Numbered from the stretch's first letter, positions 24,125-33,219 are shown. The stretch: 33,437 bases of DNA from Verrucomicrobiota bacterium (GCA_018239895.1 JAFEGL010000007.1:1-33437), one strand, 5' to 3'. Numbers and translations: made by a program. Notes: generated by a model from the letters alone, not told the origin.

Positions 24125-24768
24125 TGGTGAAAAGAAAGTCGTGCAGAGCCTACACCGAGCAGCCCGTAGATCCGGCGCTCCTCCGCTCGCTTCTCGAAAT
24201 CGCCCGTTGGGCCCCATCCGGCGCAAATCACCAGCCAACCCAAGTTGCGGTCCTAGGCCCCGAAACAAGAGAAAAACTCTCTCAAGCTCTCCTGACCCAG
24301 TTCGATTCGGGCGCGGCGCCCAACCCAGACTATGAATTTTGTCCTGACAACTGGTCTGAAGTATACAAACTTCGGCGAAAAGCCTGCGGCAAGGCCCTCT
24401 ACCAATCGATTGGAGTTGCCTTAGACGATCTCGAAAACAAGAGGAAGCACAAGCGGCGCAACTACAACTTCTTCGAGGCCCCCTTGGGCCTGCTTATCCT
24501 CATCGAAAAAGGGATGCCAAAAGGCTCTTGGCTCGACGTGGGGCTCTTCATCCAGAATCTTCTCCTCGCAGCCGAAAACGCCGGGCTAGCGACCTGCGCG
24601 CAGGCCTCCCTCGCCGAGTACCCCGACGTAGTCCGAGAGGTCCTCAATCTCCAAAACCTCGATATCGTCTGTGGAATCGCCCTCGGTTACGAAGATCGAA
24701 CCCACCCGCTCAACTCCTACAGAACCGAGCGGGAATCGATCGAGAATTTCACCCGGTGGTACGACTAA
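24124..24768 (+). CDS. Nitroreductase family protein
   Basis: This protein of about 214 residues is FMN-dependent and NAD(P)H-linked. Typical features are RKSCRAYTEQPVD at the start, LEIARWAPSGANHQPTQ (FMN-binding) and LDVGLFIQNLLLAAENAGLATC. TTG and GTG codons two and one positions upstream are in frame, but the ATG at 24,124 overlapping the SDR stop (TGATG) is the natural start. It ends a four-gene unit and converges with a minus-strand gene, overlapping it by 4 bases. Confidence 0.88.
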   Translation: MVKRKSCRAYTEQPVDPALLRSLLEIARWAPSGANHQPTQVAVLGPETREKLSQALLTQFDSGAAPNPDYEFCPDNWSEVYKLRRKACGKALYQSIGVALDDLENKRKHKRRNYNFFEAPLGLLILIEKGMPKGSWLDVGLFIQNLLLAAENAGLATCAQASLAEYPDVVREVLNLQNLDIVCGIALGYEDRTHPLNSYRTERESIENFTRWYD

Positions 24769-25130
24769 TCTTCCTTCACGATGATGGTTTCGTCGTCGAG
24801 CGTCTGCACAAAATTCATCGGAGGCTTTACCCTCAATGAAATGTCGCTTCCGGATTGGAAACGATAACCGATTTTACCGGTAGTAGCATAGTCGATCTTA
24901 TCAATCGTGAGTTTCAATTTGACTGTTGCGGATGCTTGCTCATTACTTAACTGAAAGCTGAGAGTCGCTCCCCTTCTCGTCTCAGAATCAAATACAACAA
25001 ATTTTTGATATTCCCAAACTTGGAATTTGAGGCTTACCGGCTGCCAGCTCCGATCCACTATTTGCTTGCTTCTCGGAAACTCAACGTTCTCTGTGCGGCT
25101 TTCAATTACTCGGTGTTGTACTGCGTTCAT
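24765..25130 (-). CDS. Hypothetical protein, 121 aa
   Basis: This is a soluble, strand-rich protein without a signal peptide (WQPVSLKFQVWEYQKFVVFD; VKLKLTIDKIDYATTGKIGY). It starts 9 bases after the DUF2608 gene on the same strand and probably shares its transcript. I recognise no family. An all-beta fold is likely from the alternating pattern; function unknown. Confidence 0.65.
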   Translation of the reverse strand: MNAVQHRVIESRTENVEFPRSKQIVDRSWQPVSLKFQVWEYQKFVVFDSETRRGATLSFQLSNEQASATVKLKLTIDKIDYATTGKIGYRFQSGSDISLRVKPPMNFVQTLDDETIIVKED

Positions 25131-25139
25131 TTTTTACCT

Positions 25140-25970
25140 CTATTTAGCGGCGGCTTGTTCTTGCGAGATCCACTCTCCTGTTTCGAGATAGTGGGCTACT
25201 TGGCGTCTTGCGGCCTCTTCGTTGAGATCGCAGGGTAGGTCGGCAGCTCCTGTGTACTGGATCCCGATCACTTGAGCCGAACCTTGCAATGAGGCGATGA
25301 CCGAGTCGACGTTCGGTTTTTGGTCGTCGATGAAGATGATCTTTTTCGGAGGCCGCTCGAGATTTTGGATGAAATTGGAGAGGACAGGCCCTTTGTCATG
25401 GAGTGATGTGACCAAGACGCCCGATCGATAGACAGGGGGAAACTCGAGGGCGGCGTCTTTGGGAAGATCGAAAGATTGAAGCTGCGGCAAGGAGCGATCG
25501 AAATGGAAGCCGAAGCGTTCCAGTTCTTGAACGCGCCAATCGACGAAATTATCCACTTTTCCAATCTTGCCGCCGGGCGCTGCCGTGAAGGCAATATTGG
25601 GAATCCCCTTGTCTTGGAACTTCTCGATCAGGGCCAAGCTTCGTCTGTCGATCAAGGTTTGAGGGGCGTTGATCATGATCTCGCGGAAGATGTATCTCTT
25701 GTTTCCATCTGGATCTTTGATGACTTTCCCACCTGTGATCTGATCCAAAAGCTTTTCATACTTGGGTTTGCCGATCGGATCTTGAGGTGTGATGAGGGTC
25801 TGGTCCACGTCCCAAAGGATGAGAGTGTCTTGATCGGCCGCTTCATCTAGAATTTTTTCGATAAAATCTAAGTTGTTCGTAGAATAAAATTGAGAAGGGC
25901 CTGGAACGGCAACTGGAGTAAAAACCCCGCAAACGGCCGCTGAATCCAAAGAAAGACTATCAACTGACAT
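25140..25970 (-). CDS. DUF2608 protein (HAD-like, Chlamydiae/Legionella type)
   Basis: This 276-residue protein carries a HAD-like motif I, ILWDVDQTLITP, followed by FTAAPGG (motif II-like) and KKIIFIDDQKPNVDSV (motif IV-like), the hallmarks of DUF2608 proteins known from Legionella and environmental chlamydiae. The frame stays open upstream to 26,519, but that part only mirrors the transporter gene. The ATG at 25,970 with sense beginning MSVDSLSLDSAAVCGVF is the credible start. It may be a phosphatase and possibly an exported or effector protein; I see no classical signal peptide. Confidence 0.8.
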   Translation of the reverse strand: MSVDSLSLDSAAVCGVFTPVAVPGPSQFYSTNNLDFIEKILDEAADQDTLILWDVDQTLITPQDPIGKPKYEKLLDQITGGKVIKDPDGNKRYIFREIMINAPQTLIDRRSLALIEKFQDKGIPNIAFTAAPGGKIGKVDNFVDWRVQELERFGFHFDRSLPQLQSFDLPKDAALEFPPVYRSGVLVTSLHDKGPVLSNFIQNLERPPKKIIFIDDQKPNVDSVIASLQGSAQVIGIQYTGAADLPCDLNEEAARRQVAHYLETGEWISQEQAAAK

Positions 25971-26020
25971 AAATTTTCCTGTTTTTGCGGCGAAAGGATA
26001 ACAGAAGGGATTTTTTAACT

Positions 26021-26905
26021 TCAAACCCGATTTTTGGGCTGATAGCGGGTGAAGACGATCGTCCAAATGCCCCCCGCGCAGACGAGGAGGATGCCGAGGA
26101 TGGCAATCCAGTCGGGGACGTGGCCCCAGAGAATCCACTGGATGAACCCCGAGTAGACGACAGCCATGTAGCAAAAGGGGCCCAAAACAATCGGCTGGGC
26201 ATTGTGGAAGGCCCTCAAAAAGGCCCACTGACCCAAAAAAGAGAGGAGCCCGATCGAAAGGAGATAAAACCACTCGTCCGGTGTGAAGACCCTCCAGCCA
26301 GCCAGGCTCCAAGGGACGCAGCAGAGAGAGGCGATGAGGAAGTAGTAGAAGAGGATTGTGTAGTGCCTTTCTGTTTTGGCCAACTCGTGGACGGTGAGCA
26401 TGGCGGCGCACATGCCGACTGCGGCGCCAAGGCCGTAGAGGCCCCCCCCATTGAAGATCTCGCTCCCCGGCTTCAAGATCAAAGTAATCCCTAGAAAACC
26501 GGCGACGATGCCGGGCCACAACTTATGTTCGATGGGGACCTTCTTCCAAAGAAGAGCTCCGAAAGGGACCAGCAGAGGGCCTGCGTTATTCAATAGGACT
26601 GCATCGACTAAGGTCGTCTTTTGAACGGCCAAAAATAAGAAGAGAAAGGCCCCAAGTCCCGCAATAGAGCGGACTAAAATGAGTGTGAAATGTTTCGTTT
26701 TGAGCGAACTGATCTTGTGCTTGAAGACCCAGGGGACCATGAGGAGAAAAGCGACGAAGTTCTGGAAGAAAAGGACGATCGGAAGAGAGACTGTTCGAGT
26801 TGCAAATTTTGAAAAGGTGGCCATCAGCGTGAAGGTAAGCCAGGCCAAGAGGATAAAAAAAATGCCCCACTCTAAGCGGCGGGTCTTGGAATGAGAGAAG
26901 TCCAT
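26021..26905 (-). CDS. EamA/DMT-family transporter
   Basis: This 294-residue protein has ten predicted membrane segments in two EamA repeats (first repeat from FFILLAWLTFTLMATFSKFA, second from YGLGAAVGMCAAMLTVHELA). Family members move metabolites, amino acids or, in Chlamydia, S-adenosylmethionine. The substrate cannot be read from this sequence. It lies 50 bases upstream of the DUF2608 gene on the same strand and 31 bases from tRNA-Ser. Confidence 0.85.
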   Translation of the reverse strand: MDFSHSKTRRLEWGIFFILLAWLTFTLMATFSKFATRTVSLPIVLFFQNFVAFLLMVPWVFKHKISSLKTKHFTLILVRSIAGLGAFLFLFLAVQKTTLVDAVLLNNAGPLLVPFGALLWKKVPIEHKLWPGIVAGFLGITLILKPGSEIFNGGGLYGLGAAVGMCAAMLTVHELAKTERHYTILFYYFLIASLCCVPWSLAGWRVFTPDEWFYLLSIGLLSFLGQWAFLRAFHNAQPIVLGPFCYMAVVYSGFIQWILWGHVPDWIAILGILLVCAGGIWTIVFTRYQPKNRV

Positions 26906-26936
26906 ATAGCCCCCTCATACCGAAGAGAGAAAAAAA

Positions 26937-27024
26937 CGGAAAGAGTGAGATTCGAACTCACGGTACGCGGTAAACGTACAAACGCTTTCGAGGCGTTCTC
27001 CTTAAGCCGCTCGGACATCTTTCC
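26937..27024 (-). tRNA. tRNA-Ser (anticodon CGA)
   Basis: An 88-base type II cloverleaf with acceptor GGAAAGA / TCTTTCC, anticodon loop CTCGAAA, a long variable arm and discriminator G. Confidence 0.95.
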
Positions 27025-27039
27025 AAAGGAGGAGCCATT

Positions 27040-27933
27040 TTAACCAGAAACGGTTTGAAAGGCAAGTTCTTCCGCTGCGACGTGGAGAAGGTACTCCCCA
27101 TACTCATTTTTTGCATAGCGGGAGGCGAGTTTTTTTAGCTGCGCCCGGTCGATGAACCCTTTTCTGTAGGCGACCTCTTCGATACAAGAAATTTTAATCC
27201 CCTGCCTCTCTTGGATCGCCTGGACATAAGCGGAGGCTTTTTGGAAAGCGTCGAAGGTGCCTGTGTCGAGCCAGGCATAGCCGCGGCCCATCAATCGGAC
27301 CGTCAACTCCCCTCTTTCGAGATAGGTCTGGTTGATGTCGGTGATCTCAAGTTCGCCCCGAGCCGATGGTTTAAGGCGTCTGGCAATCGAAACGACTTCG
27401 GGGCCATAGAAGTAAAGCCCGGGGACTGCGTAGGGCGATTTGGGGATGAGGGGTTTTTCTTCGATGCCGAGAGCCTTCATGTCGGTGTCAAAATGGACGA
27501 CGCCGTATCGCTGGGGATCTTTGACCCGGTAGCCGAAGATCAGGCCGCCCGTTTCAAGAGAGGTCCCTTCGCTGAGAAGATGCGGGAGATCGTGGCCATA
27601 AAAAATGTTATCCCCGAGAATGAGGGCGACCGGCTTGGAGCCGATGAACGACTCGCCGATCAAAAAGGCCTGGGCCAGGCCGGCAGGTCGAGGTTGAACG
27701 GCGTATTGGAATTCGACGCCAAGCTGTGAGCCGTCGCCGAGCATCTTTTCAAAGCGGGGGGTGTCTTCAGGCGTCGATATGATCAAGATCTCTCGGATTC
27801 CAGCATGCAGGAGAACCGAGAGAGGATAGTAGATCATCGGTTTATCGAAGATCGGCAAGAGCTGTTTGCAGACGGCAAGCGTCGCAGGATAGAGCCTAGT
27901 GCCGCTTCCGCCGGCTAGGATAATCCCTCTCAT
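27040..27933 (-). CDS. rfbA: Glucose-1-phosphate thymidylyltransferase
   Basis: This 297-residue enzyme makes dTDP-glucose from dTTP and glucose-1-phosphate, the first step towards dTDP-sugars such as dTDP-rhamnose. The nucleotide-binding signature [21 protein letters not shown] is complete but for small changes, followed by [22 protein letters not shown] and [13 protein letters not shown]. Length matches RmlA. Its ATG overlaps the hpt stop (ATGA). The usual partners rfbB, rfbC and rfbD are not in the window. Confidence 0.92.
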   Translation of the reverse strand: MRGIILAGGSGTRLYPATLAVCKQLLPIFDKPMIYYPLSVLLHAGIREILIISTPEDTPRFEKMLGDGSQLGVEFQYAVQPRPAGLAQAFLIGESFIGSKPVALILGDNIFYGHDLPHLLSEGTSLETGGLIFGYRVKDPQRYGVVHFDTDMKALGIEEKPLIPKSPYAVPGLYFYGPEVVSIARRLKPSARGELEITDINQTYLERGELTVRLMGRGYAWLDTGTFDAFQKASAYVQAIQERQGIKISCIEEVAYRKGFIDRAQLKKLASRYAKNEYGEYLLHVAAEELAFQTVSG

Positions 27934-28454
27934 TGCTGTCCATATACATAGACTCCGGAGAGACCCCGATACCGCTCTTTGTAATCGAGCCCGTAGCCTA
28001 CAACGAAGAGGTTTTCGATCGAAAACAATACATAATCGGGGCGGTAGTCTGTGACGTGCGGCACGTTTTTTACAAGAAGGACAAGCGACTTAACGCTTCG
28101 GGGATTTTTTTGTTGAAGGGCTATTTTCAAGGTAGCGAGCGTGTGTCCTGAGTCGAAGATATCGTCGACGATGAGAACGTCGCGGTTATGGATGTTGAGG
28201 CGGTCTAGGCCGATGACTTCCAACTCTCCTCGGTGCGCGCCCCGCTGCCCGTAGCTGGAACATTGGACATATTCGACATCGAGGGGGACGTCGAGCTCGC
28301 GGATGAGGTCGGCAACGAGGCAGAGGGCCCCCTTCATCACCATGACGACCACAAGATCTTTGCCGCGATAGTCGGCCTTGATCTGGGCGGCGACCTCCTT
28401 GATTTTCGAAGCGATTCTCTGTTCTTCGATCAAGGGGGTCAAATTCGAATCCAC
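27930..28454 (-). CDS. hpt: Hypoxanthine phosphoribosyltransferase
   Basis: This 174-residue enzyme salvages hypoxanthine or guanine with PRPP. The PRPP loop [32 protein letters not shown] and [14 protein letters not shown] are all diagnostic. The open frame extends to an ATG at 28,520 inside accC, but the extra 22 residues are unlike any HPRT N-terminus. The GTG at 28,454, 4 bases after the accC stop, gives the normal N-terminus ([20 protein letters not shown]). Purine salvage fits an intracellular lifestyle. Confidence 0.88.
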   Translation of the reverse strand: MDSNLTPLIEEQRIASKIKEVAAQIKADYRGKDLVVVMVMKGALCLVADLIRELDVPLDVEYVQCSSYGQRGAHRGELEVIGLDRLNIHNRDVLIVDDIFDSGHTLATLKIALQQKNPRSVKSLVLLVKNVPHVTDYRPDYVLFSIENLFVVGYGLDYKERYRGLSGVYVYGQQ

Positions 28455-28458
28455 TGTC

Positions 28459-29817
28459 TCACCGAGTAAAGTTGCAGCCTTCAGCAATAAGCTGGTCAAT
28501 ATAACCGATCGTGTAATCATGAGTCAAAAACCTCTCGTCTTCCAACATGTATTGATGGAAAGGGATGGTCGAGTGGACCCCGGCGATGTGGAATTCCCGA
28601 AGCGCTCTCTTTGCATGAGCAATCGCCTCTTCCCGATCTTTTCCTTTCACAATGAGCTTTGCAATCATCGAATCATAGTGGGGAGGAATCCGATAGCCTC
28701 CGTAACAGGCGCTATCTACGCGGACGTGAGGTCCTCCAGGTGGAATGTAATGCTCAAGCTGTCCCGGAGATGGAGCGAAGTTTTGGGCTGGGTTTTCCGC
28801 GTTGATTCTCAGTTCGAAGATGTGGCCTTTGAACTCGATATCTTTTTGTTTGTAAGGGAGCTTTTCTCCTCTGGCAATCCGGAGCTGCTGCTTCACGAGG
28901 TCGATCCCGGTGAGCTCTTCGGTGATCGTGTGCTCAACCTGGATTCGGGTGTTGACTTCCATGAAGTAGAAATGTCCTTTTTCATCGAGGAGGAACTCGA
29001 CGGTGCCGACAGAATGGTAGCCTGCGGCCTTGACGATCTCAACGGCGCATTGGCCGATCTTTTTCCGGAGCGAGTCATCGACTTTCGGGCTCGGAGCCTC
29101 TTCGATCAGTTTTTGGCGGCGTCGCTGGATAGTACAATCCCTCTCGCCGAGATAGACGAAGTGGCCGTGCTGATCGCCCATGATCTGCACTTCGACGTGG
29201 CGCGGATTGACGATCATCTTTTCGAGATAGACGTCGGGATTATTGAAGCTCGCTTCAGCTTCAGTGCGCGCTTGGATGAACTTTTGGATGAAATCTTCGT
29301 CGGAAAAGGCGATCCGGATCCCCTTTCCTCCGCCGCCGGCGACCGCTTTAATGAAGATCGGATAGCCAAACTTGCGGGCCTCTTTCAGCCCCGTTTCGAC
29401 GTCGTGGACGATCCCTTCCGATCCGGGGATGACTGGACATTTGACCTTCTTGGCTGTCGCTTTCGCCATCGCTTTGTCGCCAAGGAGCGAAATGGCCTTC
29501 GAGGGTGGACCGATGAAGGTAAGTCCTGAGCTCTCGCAGATCGAGGCAAAATTGGCGTTTTCGCTTAAAAAGCCGTAGCCGGGGTGGACTGCATCGGCGC
29601 CGGTGATCTCGCAGGCGGCGATGATGTTCGGGATCTTCAAGTACGATTTCATGGAGGGAGCTTCGCCGATGCAGATCGCCTCGTCGGCGTGATGGACATG
29701 CATCGCCTCGGCATCGGCCTCGGAGTAGACGGCAACCGTCTGAAGTCCCAGGTCGTGGCAGGCTCGGATGATACGGACCGCGATCTCCCCGCGGTTGGCG
29801 ATGAGTACTTTTTGCAT
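28459..29817 (-). CDS. accC: Acetyl-CoA carboxylase, biotin carboxylase subunit
   Basis: This 452-residue ATP-grasp enzyme carboxylates biotin on AccB in the first step of fatty acid synthesis. It begins with VLIANRGEIAVRIIRACHDLG and has VHPGYGFLSENA, AGGGGKGIRI, EKMIVNPRHVEVQIMGD and FMEVNTRIQVEHTITEELTGIDLV. Length is standard. It starts 3 bases after accB and is followed 4 bases later by hpt. Confidence 0.96.
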   Translation of the reverse strand: MQKVLIANRGEIAVRIIRACHDLGLQTVAVYSEADAEAMHVHHADEAICIGEAPSMKSYLKIPNIIAACEITGADAVHPGYGFLSENANFASICESSGLTFIGPPSKAISLLGDKAMAKATAKKVKCPVIPGSEGIVHDVETGLKEARKFGYPIFIKAVAGGGGKGIRIAFSDEDFIQKFIQARTEAEASFNNPDVYLEKMIVNPRHVEVQIMGDQHGHFVYLGERDCTIQRRRQKLIEEAPSPKVDDSLRKKIGQCAVEIVKAAGYHSVGTVEFLLDEKGHFYFMEVNTRIQVEHTITEELTGIDLVKQQLRIARGEKLPYKQKDIEFKGHIFELRINAENPAQNFAPSPGQLEHYIPPGGPHVRVDSACYGGYRIPPHYDSMIAKLIVKGKDREEAIAHAKRALREFHIAGVHSTIPFHQYMLEDERFLTHDYTIGYIDQLIAEGCNFTR

Positions 29818-29820
29818 AAT

Positions 29821-30279
29821 TTACGTGATGCGGAGAAGTCGGGTTCCAAATTCAACAGGCTGGGAGCTGTCGGCCAAAATTTCGGCGACGGTGCCGCTTA
29901 CACCTGCTTTTACTTCGTTCATCACCTTCATCGCTTCGATGATGCAGACGACGGTGTTCTCGTTGACTTTGTCTCCTACCTTGACGAAAGGAGGTTTATC
30001 GGGGGCGGGCGCTCCATAAAAGGTCCCGACCATCGGAGAAGTGACATATTTTCCAGGAGCTTCAGCACTCTTCTCAGCGGCCTTTGGCGGCGGGAGCTCG
30101 TGCGACGGCTCGAACTGGTGTTTAGGATGGGGGGCGTGCACCGCGTAGGAAACGGGCGCAGGGGCTGGATCTCCCTCTTTTTCGAGTTGAAGTTCGAAAT
30201 CCCCTTTTTTATAGACTACCTTCTTGAGCTTGCTGCTCTCGAGGATGGCTATCAATTCCTTAATTTTATCTAGGTCCAC
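29821..30279 (-). CDS. accB: Biotin carboxyl carrier protein of acetyl-CoA carboxylase
   Basis: This 152-residue protein carries biotin on Lys118 in EAMKVMNEVKAG. The N-terminal helical domain (MDLDKIKELIAILESSKLKK) is followed by a Pro/Ala/His-rich linker and the biotinyl domain beginning VTSPMVGTFYGAP. It lies 6 bases after efp and 3 bases before accC, the usual chlamydial arrangement. Confidence 0.95.
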   Translation of the reverse strand: MDLDKIKELIAILESSKLKKVVYKKGDFELQLEKEGDPAPAPVSYAVHAPHPKHQFEPSHELPPPKAAEKSAEAPGKYVTSPMVGTFYGAPAPDKPPFVKVGDKVNENTVVCIIEAMKVMNEVKAGVSGTVAEILADSSQPVEFGTRLLRIT

Positions 30280-30285
30280 TGTGGT

Positions 30286-30843
30286 TTATACCCTCTGTAT
30301 GTATTCATTCGCGTGTGTGTCGACTTTGATCACATCGCCGCTCTCGATAAACAAGGGGACGGATAATTTTGCGCCGGTTTCCAGAACCGCCTTCTTGTTG
30401 GCTCCAGAGGCGGCAGCCTCCTCTTCCGCATCCTCGGTCTTGACGACCATGATCTCGAGAAATTGCGGCAATTCGACGGCAAAGATCGTATCGCCGTAGA
30501 ACATCGCTTTAACTTGAATCCCTTCTTTCAAGAAGTGGATCTTATCTCCCAAAATGGAGGCGGGGACTTGGACCTGCTCTAAGTTGCCGATATCGAGGAA
30601 AAGGTACTCTTTTCCCTCTGGATACAAGAACTCGAGCTGTCTTTCGACGAGGGAAACTTCTTGAACTGTCTGGTCGAGTTTGAAGTTCTTTTCAATGATC
30701 TCGTCGGTGATCAGATTGCGGAGCTTCGTTTTGACAAAAGGGGTCCCTTTTGCGACAGTCACTTTTACGCTCGATTCGACCCGGTAAATTTTCCCGTCGA
30801 TGTTGAGCGTCATTCCAGGCGTTATCTGGTTCGAGGTCGTCAT
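30286..30843 (-). CDS. efp: Elongation factor P
   Basis: This 185-residue, three-domain translation factor relieves ribosome stalling at polyproline. The modification loop reads VTVAKGTPFVK, with Lys32 at the position lysylated in E. coli (usually PGKG); here Ala precedes the Lys. The C-terminal signature GDVIKVDTHANEYIQRV is typical. Its ATG overlaps the HAD gene stop (ATGA). Chlamydiae often have two EF-P genes, so another copy may exist elsewhere. Confidence 0.93.
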   Translation of the reverse strand: MTTSNQITPGMTLNIDGKIYRVESSVKVTVAKGTPFVKTKLRNLITDEIIEKNFKLDQTVQEVSLVERQLEFLYPEGKEYLFLDIGNLEQVQVPASILGDKIHFLKEGIQVKAMFYGDTIFAVELPQFLEIMVVKTEDAEEEAAASGANKKAVLETGAKLSVPLFIESGDVIKVDTHANEYIQRV

Positions 30844-31496
30844 GGTACTATTTTCCTCAGTTCACTTAAGTCCGAGATCGCATAATCGATCCACGGCTCC
30901 GTCCGATTCACAAGTCCTCGGCCCCACTTCATATGAACAGTCTTGAATCCCAATTCATAAGCCGGGGCGAGATCCATCTGGATCCTATCTCCGCAAACGA
31001 ACACATCGCGCGGAGATTCCAAAAATTCCCTTAACAACGCCTCGTAAACTGGCTTTTTAATGGAATCTTCTGGGATCAGAATCTTACTAAAAACTGAAGG
31101 TTCAATACCAGCTTTTTTCAACTTTTCCCTCTGAAAGGGGGGATGCCCCCCTGTGACAAGGGCCATTTTGTGCCTGGAACCGAATTCTTTTAAAATTTCT
31201 TTAGCATGTGGAGTTGTGGGAACGGAGAAATGATCGGGAAGCGGCGCGGTCAAAAGGGGCTTTAAACCGGCCGCAATCGAAGGGTCTCCCCCCTTTGTTT
31301 CAATGAATCTTTTGAGCGACTCTAGCGACCGGTAGGAACCAGAATCGATCTGCATCAATTCCCTGTAGGCCTCATGAAATGGCCCGATGGATAACCCCTC
31401 TTCCTGCAGCTTTTGCAGGCAGAGTTTCATTTTATACGGAGTGATAGCGCCCGACGTGTCGATCAGAGTGTCGTCGAGATCAAAGATGATCAACAA
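30840..31496 (-). CDS. HAD-superfamily hydrolase
   Basis: This 218-residue phosphatase-like protein has motif I IIFDLDDTLIDTSG, motif II LVTGGHPP, a Lys in SIKKPVYEALL and motif IV VFVCGDRIQMDLAPAYELG, as in the phosphoglycolate-phosphatase-like subgroup with a helical cap. Substrate unknown. It overlaps yvcK by 17 bases upstream and efp by 4 bases downstream. Confidence 0.88.
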   Translation of the reverse strand: MLIIFDLDDTLIDTSGAITPYKMKLCLQKLQEEGLSIGPFHEAYRELMQIDSGSYRSLESLKRFIETKGGDPSIAAGLKPLLTAPLPDHFSVPTTPHAKEILKEFGSRHKMALVTGGHPPFQREKLKKAGIEPSVFSKILIPEDSIKKPVYEALLREFLESPRDVFVCGDRIQMDLAPAYELGFKTVHMKWGRGLVNRTEPWIDYAISDLSELRKIVP

Positions 31497-32472
31497 TTTT
31501 CACCAGCTCCTGGGCCAATTTTTTCGAATCGTGCCGAATCAAGCTCCGCTTCAACATATCCTTGGGCACCTGTTCGCCAAGCCTTCCCAACAGATCGGCA
31601 TAAATAACCCTTTTTTCATCGAGATCGTTTTCGACCAATTCCCCTTCGGTAGCATAGACATCGATCAGCTCTTTGGACGGCTTTTGAGAATTGATCAAAA
31701 TATAGTCGAACACATCCGCTCCAATGAAGCGGGTCAGCTCGCTTAGATAATGGCTTGTTTTGAAACCGGTCGTCTGCCCTTTCCGGTTCATCAAGTTGAC
31801 GACAAAGACTTTTTTCCCTCTACACTCCCGAATCGCCTCGCACATCCCATCGACGAGGAGATTGGGGATCAAAGAGGTGTAAAATCCCCCAGGACCTACC
31901 ACCACCAGGTCGGCCGTTTTTAACTCGTCGATCACCCTCGGATTGACCTTGGCGAACGGCTCTAGGTAAATGGTCTTGTATCCCTGATCGATCTCCTGCG
32001 AAAGATAGATATCCTTTTCCCCTTCGAGCACTTTTCTGTTATTTAGAACCATTTTGAGCCGAACTTGGTGGGTCGTGACCGGGATTACCTTTCCCTTAAT
32101 GTATAAAATTTTTCCCGCCTCTTCGACAGCCCGTTCAAAACTCCCCGTCACCTTCTCCAATGCAGAAAGGAGCAAATTGCCGAAACTGTGGCCGCCTAAA
32201 CCGCCGTTTTCAAACCGATAATTCATCAAGCTTCGCATCAGCCGGCTCGAATTCGACAACGCCACAAGGCACTGCCTCACATCGCCCGGCGGCAAAACAC
32301 CCAACTCGTCTCGTAAAATCCCGGTACTTCCCCCGTCGTCGGCCATAGAAACGACGGCCGTCAAATCGAGAGGGTAATATTTTAGTCCGCGGAGGACGAC
32401 GAAATTTCCTGTTCCCCCTCCTATGACTACAACTTTTTTCGACATAGCTCGGAGGAAAGGATTTGTATTCAT
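31480..32472 (-). CDS. yvcK: YvcK/CofD-like protein (gluconeogenesis factor family)
   Basis: This 330-residue protein begins its fold with VVVIGGGTGNFVVLRGLK, then SMADDGGSTGILRDELGVLPPGDVRQC, GHSFGNLLLSALE and LVVVGPGGFYTSLIPNLLV, all typical of YvcK. Members bind UDP-sugars and influence carbon metabolism and cell wall synthesis in Firmicutes and Actinobacteria. The ATG at 32,472 overlaps the rpe stop (ATGA); an ATG at 32,445 would remove nine residues that are not conserved. Confidence 0.9.
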   Translation of the reverse strand: MNTNPFLRAMSKKVVVIGGGTGNFVVLRGLKYYPLDLTAVVSMADDGGSTGILRDELGVLPPGDVRQCLVALSNSSRLMRSLMNYRFENGGLGGHSFGNLLLSALEKVTGSFERAVEEAGKILYIKGKVIPVTTHQVRLKMVLNNRKVLEGEKDIYLSQEIDQGYKTIYLEPFAKVNPRVIDELKTADLVVVGPGGFYTSLIPNLLVDGMCEAIRECRGKKVFVVNLMNRKGQTTGFKTSHYLSELTRFIGADVFDYILINSQKPSKELIDVYATEGELVENDLDEKRVIYADLLGRLGEQVPKDMLKRSLIRHDSKKLAQELVKIVDHL

Positions 32473-33185
32473 GGCGAGTTCCGCAAAGTGTGAATGGCTT
32501 TGGCTAAATCGGGTTGTTTAAAAAGATAATCTCCGCTCACTAAAACGTTCGCGCCCGCCTGTACACAAGCTTTCGCCGTTTCAGCATTGACGCCGCCGTC
32601 GACCTGGATATCGAACGGAGGGAGCGACTCGGGTCTTAGCCCCTCTTTCGCCACAATGCCGCCTTGGCGGATTCCCCTCTTATCGCAAGCTTCGCGGGTG
32701 AACTTCACTTTCTCTAACACTTCGGGCATGAACTTCTGACCGCCGAAACCGGGGCTGACCGTCATGAGCAGGATCAAATCGCACCGATCCAAATATTTTG
32801 GAATCATCGATAAAGAGGTTTCTGGCCGGAAAGCGAGTCCCGCTTTCAAGCCGCACTTTCTGATGAACTGGAGGGTGTCATCGACATCTTCTGTCGCCTC
32901 GAAGTGGAACGTGATCCGATTTGCACCCGCAGCGGCAAAAACCTCGACATAGTCGAACGGGTTGTAGATCATCACGTGGACATCTAAAAATAATTTTGTC
33001 GACCTCCGGATCGCAGCGACGGCCTTGGGGCCCAGGGTCAAATTGGGGACGAAGTGGCCATCCATGACATCGATATGGATAGCATCGGCGCCTGCTTGCT
33101 CGATCCTTTTGGCCTCATCGGCCAATTTCCCGAAATCGCCGGACAGGATCGAAGGGTAAATCTGTATCGGAATGTTCTTATTCAT
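32469..33185 (-). CDS. rpe: Ribulose-phosphate 3-epimerase
   Basis: This 238-residue TIM-barrel enzyme interconverts ribulose-5-phosphate and xylulose-5-phosphate. Motifs are IYPSILSGDFGKL, HIDVMDGHFVPNLTLGP, DVHVMI, LMTVSPGFGGQKFMPEVLEK and QVDGGVN. A short insertion (IRQGGIVAKEGLRPESLPPF) before the last catalytic Asp strand makes it slightly longer than E. coli Rpe. The first ATG gives a normal N-terminus. It is the first gene of the minus-strand operon. Confidence 0.95.
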   Translation of the reverse strand: MNKNIPIQIYPSILSGDFGKLADEAKRIEQAGADAIHIDVMDGHFVPNLTLGPKAVAAIRRSTKLFLDVHVMIYNPFDYVEVFAAAGANRITFHFEATEDVDDTLQFIRKCGLKAGLAFRPETSLSMIPKYLDRCDLILLMTVSPGFGGQKFMPEVLEKVKFTREACDKRGIRQGGIVAKEGLRPESLPPFDIQVDGGVNAETAKACVQAGANVLVSGDYLFKQPDLAKAIHTLRNSP

Positions 33186-33190
33186 AGCGT

Positions 33191-33219
33191 ATTATATACC
33201 CTACCTTCCCGTTTGACAC
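33191..33219 (-). promoter_or_regulatory. Predicted promoter immediately before rpe
   Basis: Read on the minus strand, TATAAT occupies 33,196-33,191 (within TATATAAT), with TTGTGT about 17-19 bases upstream. Only five bases separate TATAAT from the rpe ATG, so transcription would begin at or next to the start codon. No Shine-Dalgarno sequence is visible. Confidence 0.45.

Noticed and set aside
25971..26519. Long N-terminal extension of the DUF2608 frame
   Set aside because: It runs antisense-free but in another frame of the EamA transporter gene on the same strand; its composition (Arg/His/Pro-rich) is that of a shadow frame, and a credible ATG exists at 25,970.
28378..29529. 383-codon open frame on the plus strand opposite accC
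   Set aside because: accC on the minus strand is unmistakable over the whole length; the plus-strand frame is a shadow produced by GC-biased codons.
29584..30273. 229-codon plus-strand frame across accC and accB
   Set aside because: It mirrors the coding strand of two secure genes and shows no domain.
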